Notes under the pieces: model-generated | Databases searched by the model: none | Told to the model about the DNA's origin: nothing | What the model saw: only the letters and a program-made list of their open reading frames with translations | Position numbers and translations under genes: made by a program | Shown: positions 36,366 to 44,808 of the stretch, one piece after another | Layout: every line of letters starts with the position of its first letter | Numbering within the stretch: the first letter of the stretch is position 1 | Origin: Salinibacter sp. 10B | Lineage (GTDB): Bacteria; Bacteroidota; Rhodothermia; Rhodothermales; Salinibacteraceae | NCBI RefSeq assembly: GCF_002954405.1 | Contig: NZ_MQWC01000004.1 | Coordinates: 2,159,909 to 2,223,908, forward strand | Length of the DNA stretch: 64,000 nucleotides | Direction of reading: 5' to 3'

Positions 36366-36473
36366 CTTGGACTCCCGATGTCAAAATAAGTTTTGTTAGA
36401 GGTTCTTAGCTGTATTTGTCACCTACACGCAGAAGAGGGGCTGGAACGGTTCAAATCTGCACGGCAAAAAACC

Positions 36474-37385
36474 CTACTGGGTAACCGTTGTGGCGGAGTG
36501 ACTCGCTGTATCCAGCGGGGTCGCGGAACGTATAAGGAATTGCTCATAGATGCGGGCGAACCGTGGGTGCTGTATTACAGTGCCGTGCCTCGCCCCCTTT
36601 AGTACATGCAGTTCCTTCCTTTCTTCAGGTAGCGTCGACTCCTTATAGATCTTCCGAGACAGCATGGGTTTTGTCTGCCGATCGTCCGACCCAACCAGCA
36701 ATAGAAGCGGTTCGTCGAGATCTCGTACGGTATACTTATTGCCTACCCCCTGCAGGTTTCCTTCAATCTCGATCCGAACGAACGGCTTGTAATACCAGGG
36801 CACTACCGAATCCGCCCACTCCTCCACCGTGGTGACTGAGCTTTCCAACACAACACCGGCAGTCGATCGGTGGTCTGCCACGTGGCCCGCCAAAAAACTT
36901 CCAAGGGACATCCCATGCACGACGAGGCTCTCGGGCGGAGTCTCCAAAGTATCTATTGCATACTCGTATACGGCAAGGGCGTCTTCTTTAAGGCGCTCTA
37001 TGGTGGGCATCCCCGTGCTTTTGCCGTATCCCCGATGATCCACAAGTAAGAGATTCACATCGATAGGGGCCGTAAGGGCTTGGGTGATTTCCAATCCGTG
37101 TTCGCAGAGTCGAAAGCCATTTCCCCCGAAGTAGAGCACTGTCCGCATTGCATCACGATGCTGGATGTATGCGGCTTGCAACTCGGCGTCGTCTACCGGA
37201 ATTCGATGGTACTGGAGCGAGTAGGCCGTTCCAAGGCTGTCGGTGACAGCTGTTTTCGAGAGTCCCGGCATCGGCTGAATAAAAGTGTTCTCGTCTACCC
37301 GAAATGTACGACATCCGCCTAGCGTCGACCCCATAACCAAAAGAAGGAAGAGTAAAACGAACGCTCGTCTAGTAAGCTTGTCCAT
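36474..37385 (-). CDS. Lipoprotein alpha/beta hydrolase
   Basis: A 303-residue protein with a lipoprotein signal: basic N-terminus, hydrophobic core FVLLFLLLVMGSTLGGC and the lipobox LGGC. The hydrolase fold shows VLYFGGNGFRLCEHG (oxyanion strand), LVDHRGYGKSTG and the nucleophile elbow VHGMSLGSFLAG. An Asp lies in LVGSDDRQTKPML and the His in GARHGTVI, a full Ser-Asp-His triad. The ATG at 37385 gives the signal peptide; 24 extra upstream codons would bury it. The substrate is unknown. It is isolated among insertion-sequence remnants and has lower G+C than the core genes. Confidence 0.87.
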   Translation of the reverse strand: MDKLTRRAFVLLFLLLVMGSTLGGCRTFRVDENTFIQPMPGLSKTAVTDSLGTAYSLQYHRIPVDDAELQAAYIQHRDAMRTVLYFGGNGFRLCEHGLEITQALTAPIDVNLLLVDHRGYGKSTGMPTIERLKEDALAVYEYAIDTLETPPESLVVHGMSLGSFLAGHVADHRSTAGVVLESSVTTVEEWADSVVPWYYKPFVRIEIEGNLQGVGNKYTVRDLDEPLLLLVGSDDRQTKPMLSRKIYKESTLPEERKELHVLKGARHGTVIQHPRFARIYEQFLIRSATPLDTASHSATTVTQ

Positions 37386-38092
37386 TCGATAAATCATCAA
37401 GATGTAACCGATAAAGGTGGAGTTGATCCGCTTTAGTGGACAGTCGACGGCTTTCACGCCGCGACAGATGAGTGAGATTCCTTAAAATGAGAGTGGTCTC
37501 GTGAATGGTGTACACGACTTTCGACACCCCCACTGTCAGCCCAGCGTAGGTCAGATATACACCCTTTAACATTGTGCAATCATTACATGTGTAAAGGGTG
37601 TGTAGGCCACAATATTCTCGTTTCTCTACTTCCATCTTCGGCGAGATCGACTGCAAATTACTGGCTCGTGCCCATTGCGGGCGATCCGAACGAAAGAGAT
37701 TCGTGTCAAGGGCCTAAATATTACGATTAATAACCCAATGTTTGTACAATCTAAGAGTAACACTTCGAGGTTGGTTACCCCGGCGGAGGGGGAGCGAGTG
37801 TCGGGTGTACCTCTTCATAATCTGTCGGAGATAGGTGACCGATGGGGGACCAGGTAGGTCCGGTGGAACTTCTTCCTCCACTCACTCTGGTCCGCTTTCG
37901 GAAGGTAACTGACCACGTTACTCTACAGTTCTTCCTATCTTCGGGAGCTCCCGGGCAAGAATACTTGGCGTTTAGAACTTGCCTCTTCTGTCATGGCGCC
38001 GTCTGATATCGACACAAAAGATGTAAATTTATTGCACTATAAAACCAAACATTTAAATTATAAACTGCATAAAACTTAATCTATAACTTATG
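37386..38092. other. 707-bp region, no gene seen
   Basis: Upstream of the lipoprotein hydrolase. Small open frames on both strands have no recognisable domain. Composition is mixed and the right end becomes A+T-rich. It presumably contains the hydrolase promoter and decayed mobile DNA. Confidence 0.45.
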
Positions 38093-38601
38093 TCATTCAG
38101 CCGCGACGGAGATAAAATCATCGACGAATTGGTCTATTCCTTTCTCGCTTGCACGATACCCTGCAACTTGACGCAATGTATCATTCCATGCTTGATGGTC
38201 GCTAATCTTTGGAAGCCTTGCCACTATTCTTTTTTCAAAATTGGGCCAGTAGGCCCAAGGATGTGGAACGTCAAGTACCTGTCTTTCGAGTCTTTTCATT
38301 TGGTAGTCATCAACACCTTCCAGATCGGCCTCTCCCACAGCGATTCGCTGGATGGAAGTGCAAGAACAAAGGATTGCTTCTGCTCTTCGAGCCGCGGCCG
38401 AATGGTTCGGTTGCTTCCATAGTCATCACTGTCGCCGGTGACCCAGCACCGGGGAACCTCGTTGGTAAGGTGCGCTCCAGCATCTAGTAGCCAAGTTCTG
38501 GCTTTGCAGTAAACTCGATCTCTTCCGACATCCCAACTTTTCGGGCGCAGCTCACCCCCTTGCCAGACTATTTGATTTCGTGAGTCCCGAACGATCCGCA
38601 T
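38093..38601 (-). pseudogene. IS701-like transposase remnant
   Basis: The frame at 38296-38601 contains CKARTWLLDAG, VPRCWVTGDSDDYGSN and RPRLEEQKQSFVLALPSSES. This matches the order seen around a catalytic Asp of IS701-type DDE transposases (WVTGDxxYG, then LEExxxxYVLAVPSNE). A frame change near 38300 leads into an 81-codon tail (38093-38338) that is not recognised. Neither ends nor target duplications were identified. Confidence 0.45.
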
Positions 38602-38883
38602 CGGTACTTGCTCATCGCTCTGGGGAAGCTCATTCTCCGTGGAAGGCTTCGCTCCAAAAAATAATATATAGGTCCTCGATTGGGTTGAGTGCAGACGTTT
38701 CTTTCGAGTGTCCCACCAGAAGCGTCGTTGAAGTCCAACGCTGCTCCAGTGGATCTGCTGTCTATCAATCCGAGTGGATACCGCTGTTGCTGAAGCGGCT
38801 CGTCTGAAAAACGAGGGTTTTGAACTGAATATTTGGAAGCAAGTGTCTTGTTAAAGTGGAATAACAAGAAATGGCCTCAACAG

Positions 38884-38922
38884 GAAAATATATACCCCGC
38901 CCCCTCTAAAGGAGCGGGGTAG
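38884..38922 (-). terminator. Rho-independent terminator of the 45-codon gene
   Basis: On the minus strand ACCCCGC-TCC-tttag-AGGGGGCGGGGT forms a strong G+C stem (38894-38920) with a short loop, followed by TATATATTTTCC. It lies 38 bp past the stop of the small gene at 38958-39095. It is the clearest intrinsic terminator in the window. Confidence 0.8.
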
Positions 38923-38957
38923 TATCTGACATTGAGCCAGAGATGTTTTTTCCGATA

Positions 38958-39095
38958 CTACCTTTGCTCAACCCCACACGAACTCTCACAGTCCGAATGG
39001 GGATCCAAATCGGAGGGAGCAGCGGCAGCCATCTCGTATCGTTCTTCGAGTTTCTCCACTGAGAAGGTTTCGTTTGAGAAGGTTTCGTTCTCCAT
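38958..39095 (-). CDS. Small 45-residue protein, possible modified-peptide precursor
   Basis: A short gene starting ATG at 39095. The product opens MENETFSNETFS, has an EKLEERYEMAAA segment, and ends with an Asp/Ser-rich tail with two cysteines (DCESSCGVEQR). The 15-nt segment coding NETFS is duplicated in tandem. An acidic, helix-prone LEER-type leader followed by an Ala-rich hinge and a small Cys/Ser-rich C-terminus is the layout of many ribosomal peptide (RiPP) precursors. A strong terminator follows and an A+T-rich upstream region is present, both supporting a real transcript. No modifying enzyme is in the window and the family is not recognised. Confidence 0.5.
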   Translation of the reverse strand: MENETFSNETFSVEKLEERYEMAAAAPSDLDPHSDCESSCGVEQR

Positions 39096-39504
39096 AGCTT
39101 ATTTTAGGCTAGTTTATAAAGAAAGAGAATTCCCACCTGAACGGTATACACCCGTTAAATTCAGGAAAACAGAATATCAATTAAGTATAGCCTTTCTTAT
39201 TTGAAGAATATGTTTATTGTAACTAAAACCTGCTCAAATTCCAGCCGGTCCGTGCTTATCAATTCCGAAGGTCCGTATGTAGATTAAATTATGGGCAACT
39301 CAATCGATCATTCCGATCCGGACGCCCAGCCCCGAGGGGTGTGTCAACTATATTGTGACCGCCGATGGTGGCCTGACCGGAATCGAGGTCGGAGAGCATA
39401 AAAAGTGTGGAGTAGCAGCTGATTGAGCTACTCACTTCCCTTGATTGCAGCGCGGCTCGTAGATTGTCTATTCGACTCTCCTGTGAGCTGTCCCCGCTTC
39501 GACG
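39096..39504. other. 409-bp region, A+T-rich, no gene seen
   Basis: Upstream of the 45-codon gene and of the pRiA4b-like pseudogene. The first 130 bp are A+T-rich and include TATAAACT 20-30 bp before the small gene's ATG, a possible promoter element. Near 39412-39433 a small inverted repeat GTAGC...GCTAC is seen. No coding frame is supported. Confidence 0.4.
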
Positions 39505-40085
39505 ATGCCCGACCGCTCTGAACCTTCCGCCCCACACGTCTACCAGATCAAGGCTCGTTTTCTTCGAATTAGTCCGATGGTCTGGCGGCGCTTTCTGCTT
39601 CCCGACCAGGAGACGCTCGGCAAGCTTCACCGAGCAATTCAGGTCGCCTTCGGCTAGACGGACGTGCATCTGCCCCGGTTCGACATTCATGGCCTGACCT
39701 ACGGGCTCTCCCACCCCGGCGGTCGGCCGTTCGACGTAGAAGCTGGCCAGGTTTCTCTCGCCTCCCTGCAGCTGCGCGAAGGCGAGACGTTTCGCTATAC
39801 CTACAATTTCACAGATGGATGGGAGCACGACATCCGCCTTGAACAGAAGTGCTTTGAGCAGAGGCTTCCCCACGACGAGGAGCAGAGCGATCCGATCCCG
39901 CACGGGCGATCCTGGAAGAGGCCCTGTTGAGGACTGCGGCGGCCCGTGGGCCTACCAGAAGCTGATCGCGACCTGCAAGCGCGCTCCTTTGGAGGAATAC
40001 CTGCGGCTCTGTCTCTGGTTGGGCGAACTCTTCGATCCGTCTGTCTTCGACCGGCAGAACGTCAATGAGAAGCTCCAAAGTGGCG
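39505..40085 (+). pseudogene. Plasmid pRiA4b ORF-3-like protein (IS1096 passenger-type), broken
   Basis: From ATG 39505 the product reads VYQIKARFLRISPMVWRRFL, then LGKLHRAIQVAFG and meets TAG at 39655, where the family has Trp (AFGW). The frame continues with VHLPRFDIHGLTYG and FRYTYNFTDGWEHDIRLEQ. It then shifts into another frame with VEDCGGPWAYQKLIATCKRA and ELFDPSVFDRQNVNEKL. All family blocks are present in order, so it is one gene killed by a nonsense change and at least one indel. This family often rides on insertion sequences. Confidence 0.82.
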
Positions 40086-40135
40086 CGGAGCCCAGAAACT
40101 CAAACGCCGGCTCTTCGAGGCAGGGCGATTGCATG

Positions 40136-40401
40136 TTAAAGATTCTGGAGGAGGTGCTCCCGATAGTCGTCGTCCCATCCAGCACGCTTTCGTTTGTTTT
40201 TCGTCCCGGCGTCGACCCGATCGTCCTGTTTGACAGCAGAGGCAACAAGCCGCCTTACGAGCGCCAAGTTCACCGCCGCGTTCTGGGTTCGCACCTAGCT
40301 GTGGTCCTCCCTGAAGGCCACATCGAGCACCCAGTGCAGCCCATTTTCGATCTGCCAGTGCCGCCGGGACGCCTCCAGAATATTCTCGGCGTCGGCCTTG
40401 A
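40136..40401 (-). pseudogene. ISAs1-family transposase, C-terminal remnant
   Basis: Reading left from 40401: KADAENILEASRRHWQIENG and LHWVLDVAFREDHS, a TAG, then VRTQNAAVNLALVRRLVASA and KRAGWDDDYREHLLQNL with a stop at 40136. This is the conserved C-terminus of ISAs1 (H-repeat) transposases. The N-terminal portion is gone: MITE copy 4 begins at exactly the residue before KADAEN, and no ISAs1 sequence is found on its other side. One internal nonsense codon is also present. Confidence 0.82.
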
Positions 40402-40559
40402 GAGACTGTTTTGATTTCACACGATCGCATTTCAGGCTGAGCGTAACGACCGCAGGTCGTCGCAATCTCTGTGTTAGGGGCTTCCGAACGATTGAGGGTC
40501 CCCCAGCTCGACGAAACACCTCTGCGATTTTCAATCCGGCCAAAAATCAAACCAGTCTC
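40402..40559 (+). mobile_element. 158-bp MITE, copy 4 (inserted in ISAs1 remnant)
   Basis: Ends GAGACTGTTTTGATTTCAC and AAAAATCAAACCAGTCTC, flanked by TGA on the left and TTA on the right (a degraded TTA pair). It is in the same orientation as copy 5 and has the same 158-bp length. On the minus strand its open frame runs into the ISAs1 remnant in frame. Confidence 0.82.
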
Positions 40560-40671
40560 TTAAAGATGCTGTGTTACCGAGTGTCAGGCTCCAGGATGAA
40601 GCGACGGGTCGAACGGTACTCCGTTCTTCAACACTCCGAAGCAGATGCGCATCGATCCGTCGGAGATGGTA

Positions 40672-41709
40672 TTACCGCGTCGTGCGGGGACGAATCGCAA
40701 AAGCGTCGGCAGGATTTTCGACGAGAAGCTGTCGTACGTCGGCCTCGGACACGCCTGCGTCCCGGAGCGCTGGGATGAGGTCGGTGAAAAGGGCGGTATA
40801 GGACGCAAACGATCCGCCCCCGGGCTCGCCGACGCTGTACCAGCCGTTGTCGTGTGAGAGCAGCAGCCGATCCAGCAGACCGCTCTCGCGAAAGGCGGTC
40901 ACGAGCCGGACGTACCGCTCGGTGTGCTCCGGCTCATACCCGTCCAACGATACCCAGCCGCCGCGCCGGGCGGCGTCGAGGTGGCGAGTCGTGTCCGTTT
41001 CGTTTTGCGCGTGCACCCAGATCCAGGCCCTCGGCTCGATGCCCTCCTCCGCCAGCACGTCGAGCTGCTCAAACGCCGGCTGGGCGGGCCCGGTGTGCAC
41101 AGCAATGGTGAGCCCGGTCTGCCGATGCGCCCGGCATGCGGCCCGCACTAGTTTTCGGTCCATGTCGGACAACGAGCCGGAATCGACGCCGATCTTGAGA
41201 AAGCCGGGCCGCACGTCGGTCTCCCCGATGCCGGTCTCCCACTCCGCCACCCAGCGCCCGGCGAGCGCGTCCACCGAGTCGGCGTAGGCATGCTGAGGGA
41301 TATGCTGATCGTCGCGAGCGCCGTAGTAGCCGGTGTTCGTCAGGATCTGCACGCCCGTAGCCTGCGAGAGGCGACACAGCACGCGGGGATCGCGGCCCAG
41401 ATAGGCCGGCGTGCAATCCACGAAGGTCCGGCCGCCGGCGTCGGCCACCTCCGCCAGATGGGGGCGCACCGTCTCCACCACCTCGTCTCGGTCGTACCGG
41501 TGCGCCCCCACCACGTCGACCCCAGCAAAATCCACCATTACGTGCTCGTGGGTCAGCGTTCGCCCCATCTCCGACGGGGCAATGGGACCGGTCACCGTCA
41601 TAATCTCGGGCTCCTCCGTCCGCGGCGCGGGCGCGGCCCATGAGCCGCTGCACAAAGCAAGTCCGCCCAGGGCGGCGCCTCCAGTCGCGAGAAAGTGGCG
41701 TCGATCCAT
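40672..41709 (-). CDS. Phosphotriesterase-family metal hydrolase, Tat-exported
   Basis: A 345-residue amidohydrolase of the phosphotriesterase-related (PTE/Php) group. The N-terminus MDRRHFLATGGAALGGLALC is a twin-arginine signal. Metal ligands are all present: THEH (His54, His56), the carboxylated Lys in FLKIGVDSG (Lys172), AVHTG (His205), WVHAQNETD (His233) and LSHDNGW (Asp287). An intact binuclear site suggests an active esterase, lactonase or phosphotriesterase; the natural substrate is unknown. Most family members are cytosolic, so Tat export is notable. The gene is divergent from the oxidoreductase at 41877 with a 167-bp shared promoter region. Confidence 0.92.
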   Translation of the reverse strand: MDRRHFLATGGAALGGLALCSGSWAAPAPRTEEPEIMTVTGPIAPSEMGRTLTHEHVMVDFAGVDVVGAHRYDRDEVVETVRPHLAEVADAGGRTFVDCTPAYLGRDPRVLCRLSQATGVQILTNTGYYGARDDQHIPQHAYADSVDALAGRWVAEWETGIGETDVRPGFLKIGVDSGSLSDMDRKLVRAACRAHRQTGLTIAVHTGPAQPAFEQLDVLAEEGIEPRAWIWVHAQNETDTTRHLDAARRGGWVSLDGYEPEHTERYVRLVTAFRESGLLDRLLLSHDNGWYSVGEPGGGSFASYTALFTDLIPALRDAGVSEADVRQLLVENPADAFAIRPRTTR

Positions 41710-41876
41710 GGTCCCTGATGAGGAATCGTGAGGATGATATGCGAGAGACGTGCCCTTCCCTGTCGGCTGTATTCCTCAAGAACGACGACGCGCCCCCCAG
41801 AAGCAACAGGGATCCACAGAGAAATTCGCCGCTATTACCGCCCCTGCCTTCTTGAACACGTGTCTCCGCTTTCACC

Positions 41877-42959
41877 ATGAACGAACCGTATCGACTGGGC
41901 ATCATCGGCGCCGGATCGGTAGCCCACCTTCACGCCCATGCCGTTTCGGACCTCGACAATGCCACCCTCGTCGCAGCGAGCCGCCGCTCGGACGATCCGG
42001 GCCGCGCCTTTGCCGACACACACGACTGCACGTGGTATTCCGACTACGAGGTCCTTCTCGACGACGAAGTCCCCGACGCGGTGCTCATCGCCACCCCGAG
42101 CGGAGCACACCTGGAGCCCACCGTCGCGGCCGCCGAACGGGGCGTGCACGTGCTCTGCGAGAAGCCGCTGGAGATCACGTCCGCACGCATCGACCGAATG
42201 ATCGCAGCGGCAGACGCGAACGACGTGAAGCTGGGGGGCATCTTCCAGCACCGCTACAGCGGCGCCGTTCAGACGCTGCAGGACACCGTGGCGCAGGGTC
42301 GGTTCGGTCCTCTCGCGGTCGCCTCGGCCACGGTCCCCTGGTGGCGAGAGGATGCATACTACGAAGGGACGTGGAAGGGCACCGAAGAATTAGACGGAGG
42401 GGGCGCCCTCATGAACCAGTCCATCCACGCGATTGACGCGATTGCGTGGATCGCGCGGGCCAACATGGATCTTGCGCTGGGACAAAATCCGGTAGCGGAG
42501 GTGTACGCACAGACGGACGTACGAGGCCACGACCCCGCCCACATCGAGGTGGAGGACACCGCCGTGGCGACGCTTCGATATCGCGATGGGACGCTCGGCC
42601 ACATTCTCGGGGCCACGTCCATGTACCCGGGCACACGCCGTCGGCTTCGGGTCGCCGGCCGGGACGGCACGGCGGAGCTCCACGAGGACGAGATCGTGTG
42701 CTGGCAGCTACGCGATGAGCGGCCGGTAGACGAGGAGATTCGGGCGACGTACGGCGACGACGACACGGACGGCGGCGCCTCCGACCCGATGGCGATCGAC
42801 TACGACAATCACACGCAGAACCTCCGCGCCTTCCTCGCCTGGGTAGACCACGACGCCGATTTCCTCCTCCCGGCCCCAGAGGCCCGAACCGCCGTCGCCA
42901 TCATCGAAGCGATTTACGAGTCTGCGGAATCGGGGCAGCCGGTGACGCTCGCTCTCTAG
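41877..42959 (+). CDS. Gfo/Idh/MocA family oxidoreductase
   Basis: A 360-residue NAD(P)-dependent oxidoreductase. The Rossmann motif is RLGIIGAGSVAHLHAHAV and the family lysine is in VLCEKPLEIT. The C-terminal domain includes a GGALMNQSIHAIDAIAWI stretch carrying the expected conserved His. Such enzymes oxidise or reduce sugars and inositols; the substrate is not predictable. No signal peptide is seen. It is divergently transcribed from the phosphotriesterase-like gene and followed by MITE copy 5. Confidence 0.92.
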   Translation: MNEPYRLGIIGAGSVAHLHAHAVSDLDNATLVAASRRSDDPGRAFADTHDCTWYSDYEVLLDDEVPDAVLIATPSGAHLEPTVAAAERGVHVLCEKPLEITSARIDRMIAAADANDVKLGGIFQHRYSGAVQTLQDTVAQGRFGPLAVASATVPWWREDAYYEGTWKGTEELDGGGALMNQSIHAIDAIAWIARANMDLALGQNPVAEVYAQTDVRGHDPAHIEVEDTAVATLRYRDGTLGHILGATSMYPGTRRRLRVAGRDGTAELHEDEIVCWQLRDERPVDEEIRATYGDDDTDGGASDPMAIDYDNHTQNLRAFLAWVDHDADFLLPAPEARTAVAIIEAIYESAESGQPVTLAL

Positions 42960-43070
42960 CCCGTCTTTCGCGGCTAGGCCTCAACATTGGGAAAGTTGAC
43001 CTCACGTGTTGACAAACGCGGAGACGTTGGTGCCCCCCCACGCCCTGAGTGAAACGAGGAGGTGCTTTTA

Positions 43071-43228
43071 GAGACTGTTTTGATTTCACACGATGACAGT
43101 TCAGGCAGAGCGCGACGACTGCAGATCGTCGGGATCCAGCAGGGGCTCCTTCTGAGCAACGGACGGCCCTCCAATTCCTGCGAAATATCTCGTCGATTCT
43201 CAACCCGATCAAAAATCAAAACAGTCTC
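43071..43228 (+). mobile_element. 158-bp MITE, copy 5
   Basis: Perfect ends GAGACTGTTTTGATTT and AAATCAAAACAGTCTC with TTA on both sides (43068-43070, 43229-43231). It is the best preserved copy. Its reverse complement aligns base for base with copy 1 apart from scattered substitutions. It lies between the oxidoreductase stop and the 3' end of the convergent dehydrogenase-like gene. Confidence 0.88.
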
Positions 43229-43261
43229 TTAGAGTGCTCCCGGGCCCCATGCTCTTTTCCT

Positions 43262-44785
43262 TCACTGCCGCAACCGATTTAGCGTGTAGTAGAGCGTCGG
43301 ATGAGCAATGGGCGTTCCGTCCGCTGCCGTCACGCCGTGCAGGTCCATCTGGTAGACGTAGCCGGACACCAACTCGCCCAGCGCCACCGACACCGTCCGT
43401 CGGTCCGGCGACACCTCAACGTCCGTCACCGGCACCGACTGCACGTCCATCTGGTCGGAGCCATATTCCTGGTGGTACTCGTAGTAGTACCGCGTAAATT
43501 GTACTGCCGAATCGGGACGCACCGTCTCAGGCTGCACTGGCTTCGTAAAGTGGAGGTCGAATCCCTCCTTGGTAAGAGTCATCTCCGCCACCTCCGTCGG
43601 CGTCCCGCCGGTCCACCGCACGCGCTGCAGCCCCTGATCCCCGGGCCAGCCGTGATCGGTCTGCCCCACCCACAGCGTGCCGTCCGGCCCAAATGCCAGC
43701 CGGTTGTTGCCGATGCGGAGGGGCCGCGAGTCGTGCGCCGTCGAGGAATCGATAAGGGTCGTGACCGCGCCCTGCATCGCCCCATCCACCTCTTCCAGCA
43801 TGACCCGCAGGATGCGCGGGTGGTTCATCTCCCCGATCAGCATCTGCCCCTCGAACGGCCCAAACTGCCCGCCGGTCGTGTCGATGACGGGCTGCGTGGG
43901 CGAGTTGGCGAGAATGCCCTGTGGAAAGAGCACAGAGGCCCGCGTCCGCATCGTGTTGAGCACCGGCACAGGCAGATCCAGCGGCTGAATGTCGTCAAAC
44001 CCTTCTTCCCAGACGAGACTCTGCGGGTGGCCGTAGAAGTGGTCCTGCTGGACGTGGTAGAGCTTGCTGGTCCCAAGCCAGTCGCCCTGGTTGTCGGTTG
44101 CAAAGAGGCGGCCCTTCTGGTCGAATACGAGGCCGTTGGGGGAGCGGAAGCCGCTGGCGAACGGCTCCAGGGAATCGGACGCCGGATGGTAGCGCATGAC
44201 CCACCCCCGATACGGCACCGCCGCGTACATGCGGCCGGGACGCCCCTCCGGATCGAACGGGCCGCGCATAATGTCCCACACGCCCGCAAACTTCGAGGCC
44301 GTGTTCAGCGAGATAAACAGATCGCCGTTTGGCCCTTCCGCCGGCCCAAACGCAAACTCGTGGTAGTTGCCGGACATCCCGAAGTCGTCCGTCACCGTGT
44401 CGTAGCGCTCCGCCTTCCCATCCCGATCGGTGTCGGTGAGGCGCGTCAACTCGGGACGTTGGGTGACGAGCACCTCGTGATTCGAGACGGCCTTCACACC
44501 CAGCGGGTCGTGCAGCCCCTGCGCGAACACGTTCCACTCCTGCGTCTCGGCATTGTAGATCATCACCTCGCCGCGGTGGAAGACGCCGACGAGCCGCCCA
44601 TCCGGCATCACGTCGAGCCCGCCGACCTCGGGAATCAGGCCGGGCGGCGTGTCGATGGTTTCGACGACGTATGCGGGTCCGTCGTCGGCAGACTGCTCGG
44701 TGCAGCCGGGGACGGCCACCAGGGCGGCCACGAGTACAAGAAGCGAGAAACGACTCATCATAGAGAATCGACGCGGTTGTAACAT
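43262..44785 (-). CDS. Sorbosone/PQQ-dehydrogenase-like beta-propeller lipoprotein
   Basis: A 507-residue exported protein. The start at 44785 or 24 bp later gives a lipoprotein signal (FSLLVLVAALVAVPGC). The body has propeller blades with PQQ-dependent sugar-dehydrogenase-like repeats: GGLDVMPDGRLVGVFHRGEV, FRSPNGLVFDQKGRLFATDN and RLAFGPDGTLWVGQTDHGW. A C-terminal Ig-like region follows. It probably sits on the periplasmic or outer face and may oxidise sugars or alcohols, but the cofactor residues cannot be confirmed by eye. It lies 23 bp after a blue-copper protein gene that could accept its electrons. Confidence 0.8.
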   Translation of the reverse strand: MLQPRRFSMMSRFSLLVLVAALVAVPGCTEQSADDGPAYVVETIDTPPGLIPEVGGLDVMPDGRLVGVFHRGEVMIYNAETQEWNVFAQGLHDPLGVKAVSNHEVLVTQRPELTRLTDTDRDGKAERYDTVTDDFGMSGNYHEFAFGPAEGPNGDLFISLNTASKFAGVWDIMRGPFDPEGRPGRMYAAVPYRGWVMRYHPASDSLEPFASGFRSPNGLVFDQKGRLFATDNQGDWLGTSKLYHVQQDHFYGHPQSLVWEEGFDDIQPLDLPVPVLNTMRTRASVLFPQGILANSPTQPVIDTTGGQFGPFEGQMLIGEMNHPRILRVMLEEVDGAMQGAVTTLIDSSTAHDSRPLRIGNNRLAFGPDGTLWVGQTDHGWPGDQGLQRVRWTGGTPTEVAEMTLTKEGFDLHFTKPVQPETVRPDSAVQFTRYYYEYHQEYGSDQMDVQSVPVTDVEVSPDRRTVSVALGELVSGYVYQMDLHGVTAADGTPIAHPTLYYTLNRLRQ

Positions 44786-44808
44786 GGCGGATCGGTCGGC
44801 CTCGGTGC

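Noticed and set aside
40295-40543. An 82-codon minus-strand gene
   Set aside because: It is an in-frame run from the MITE into the ISAs1 remnant, not an independent gene.
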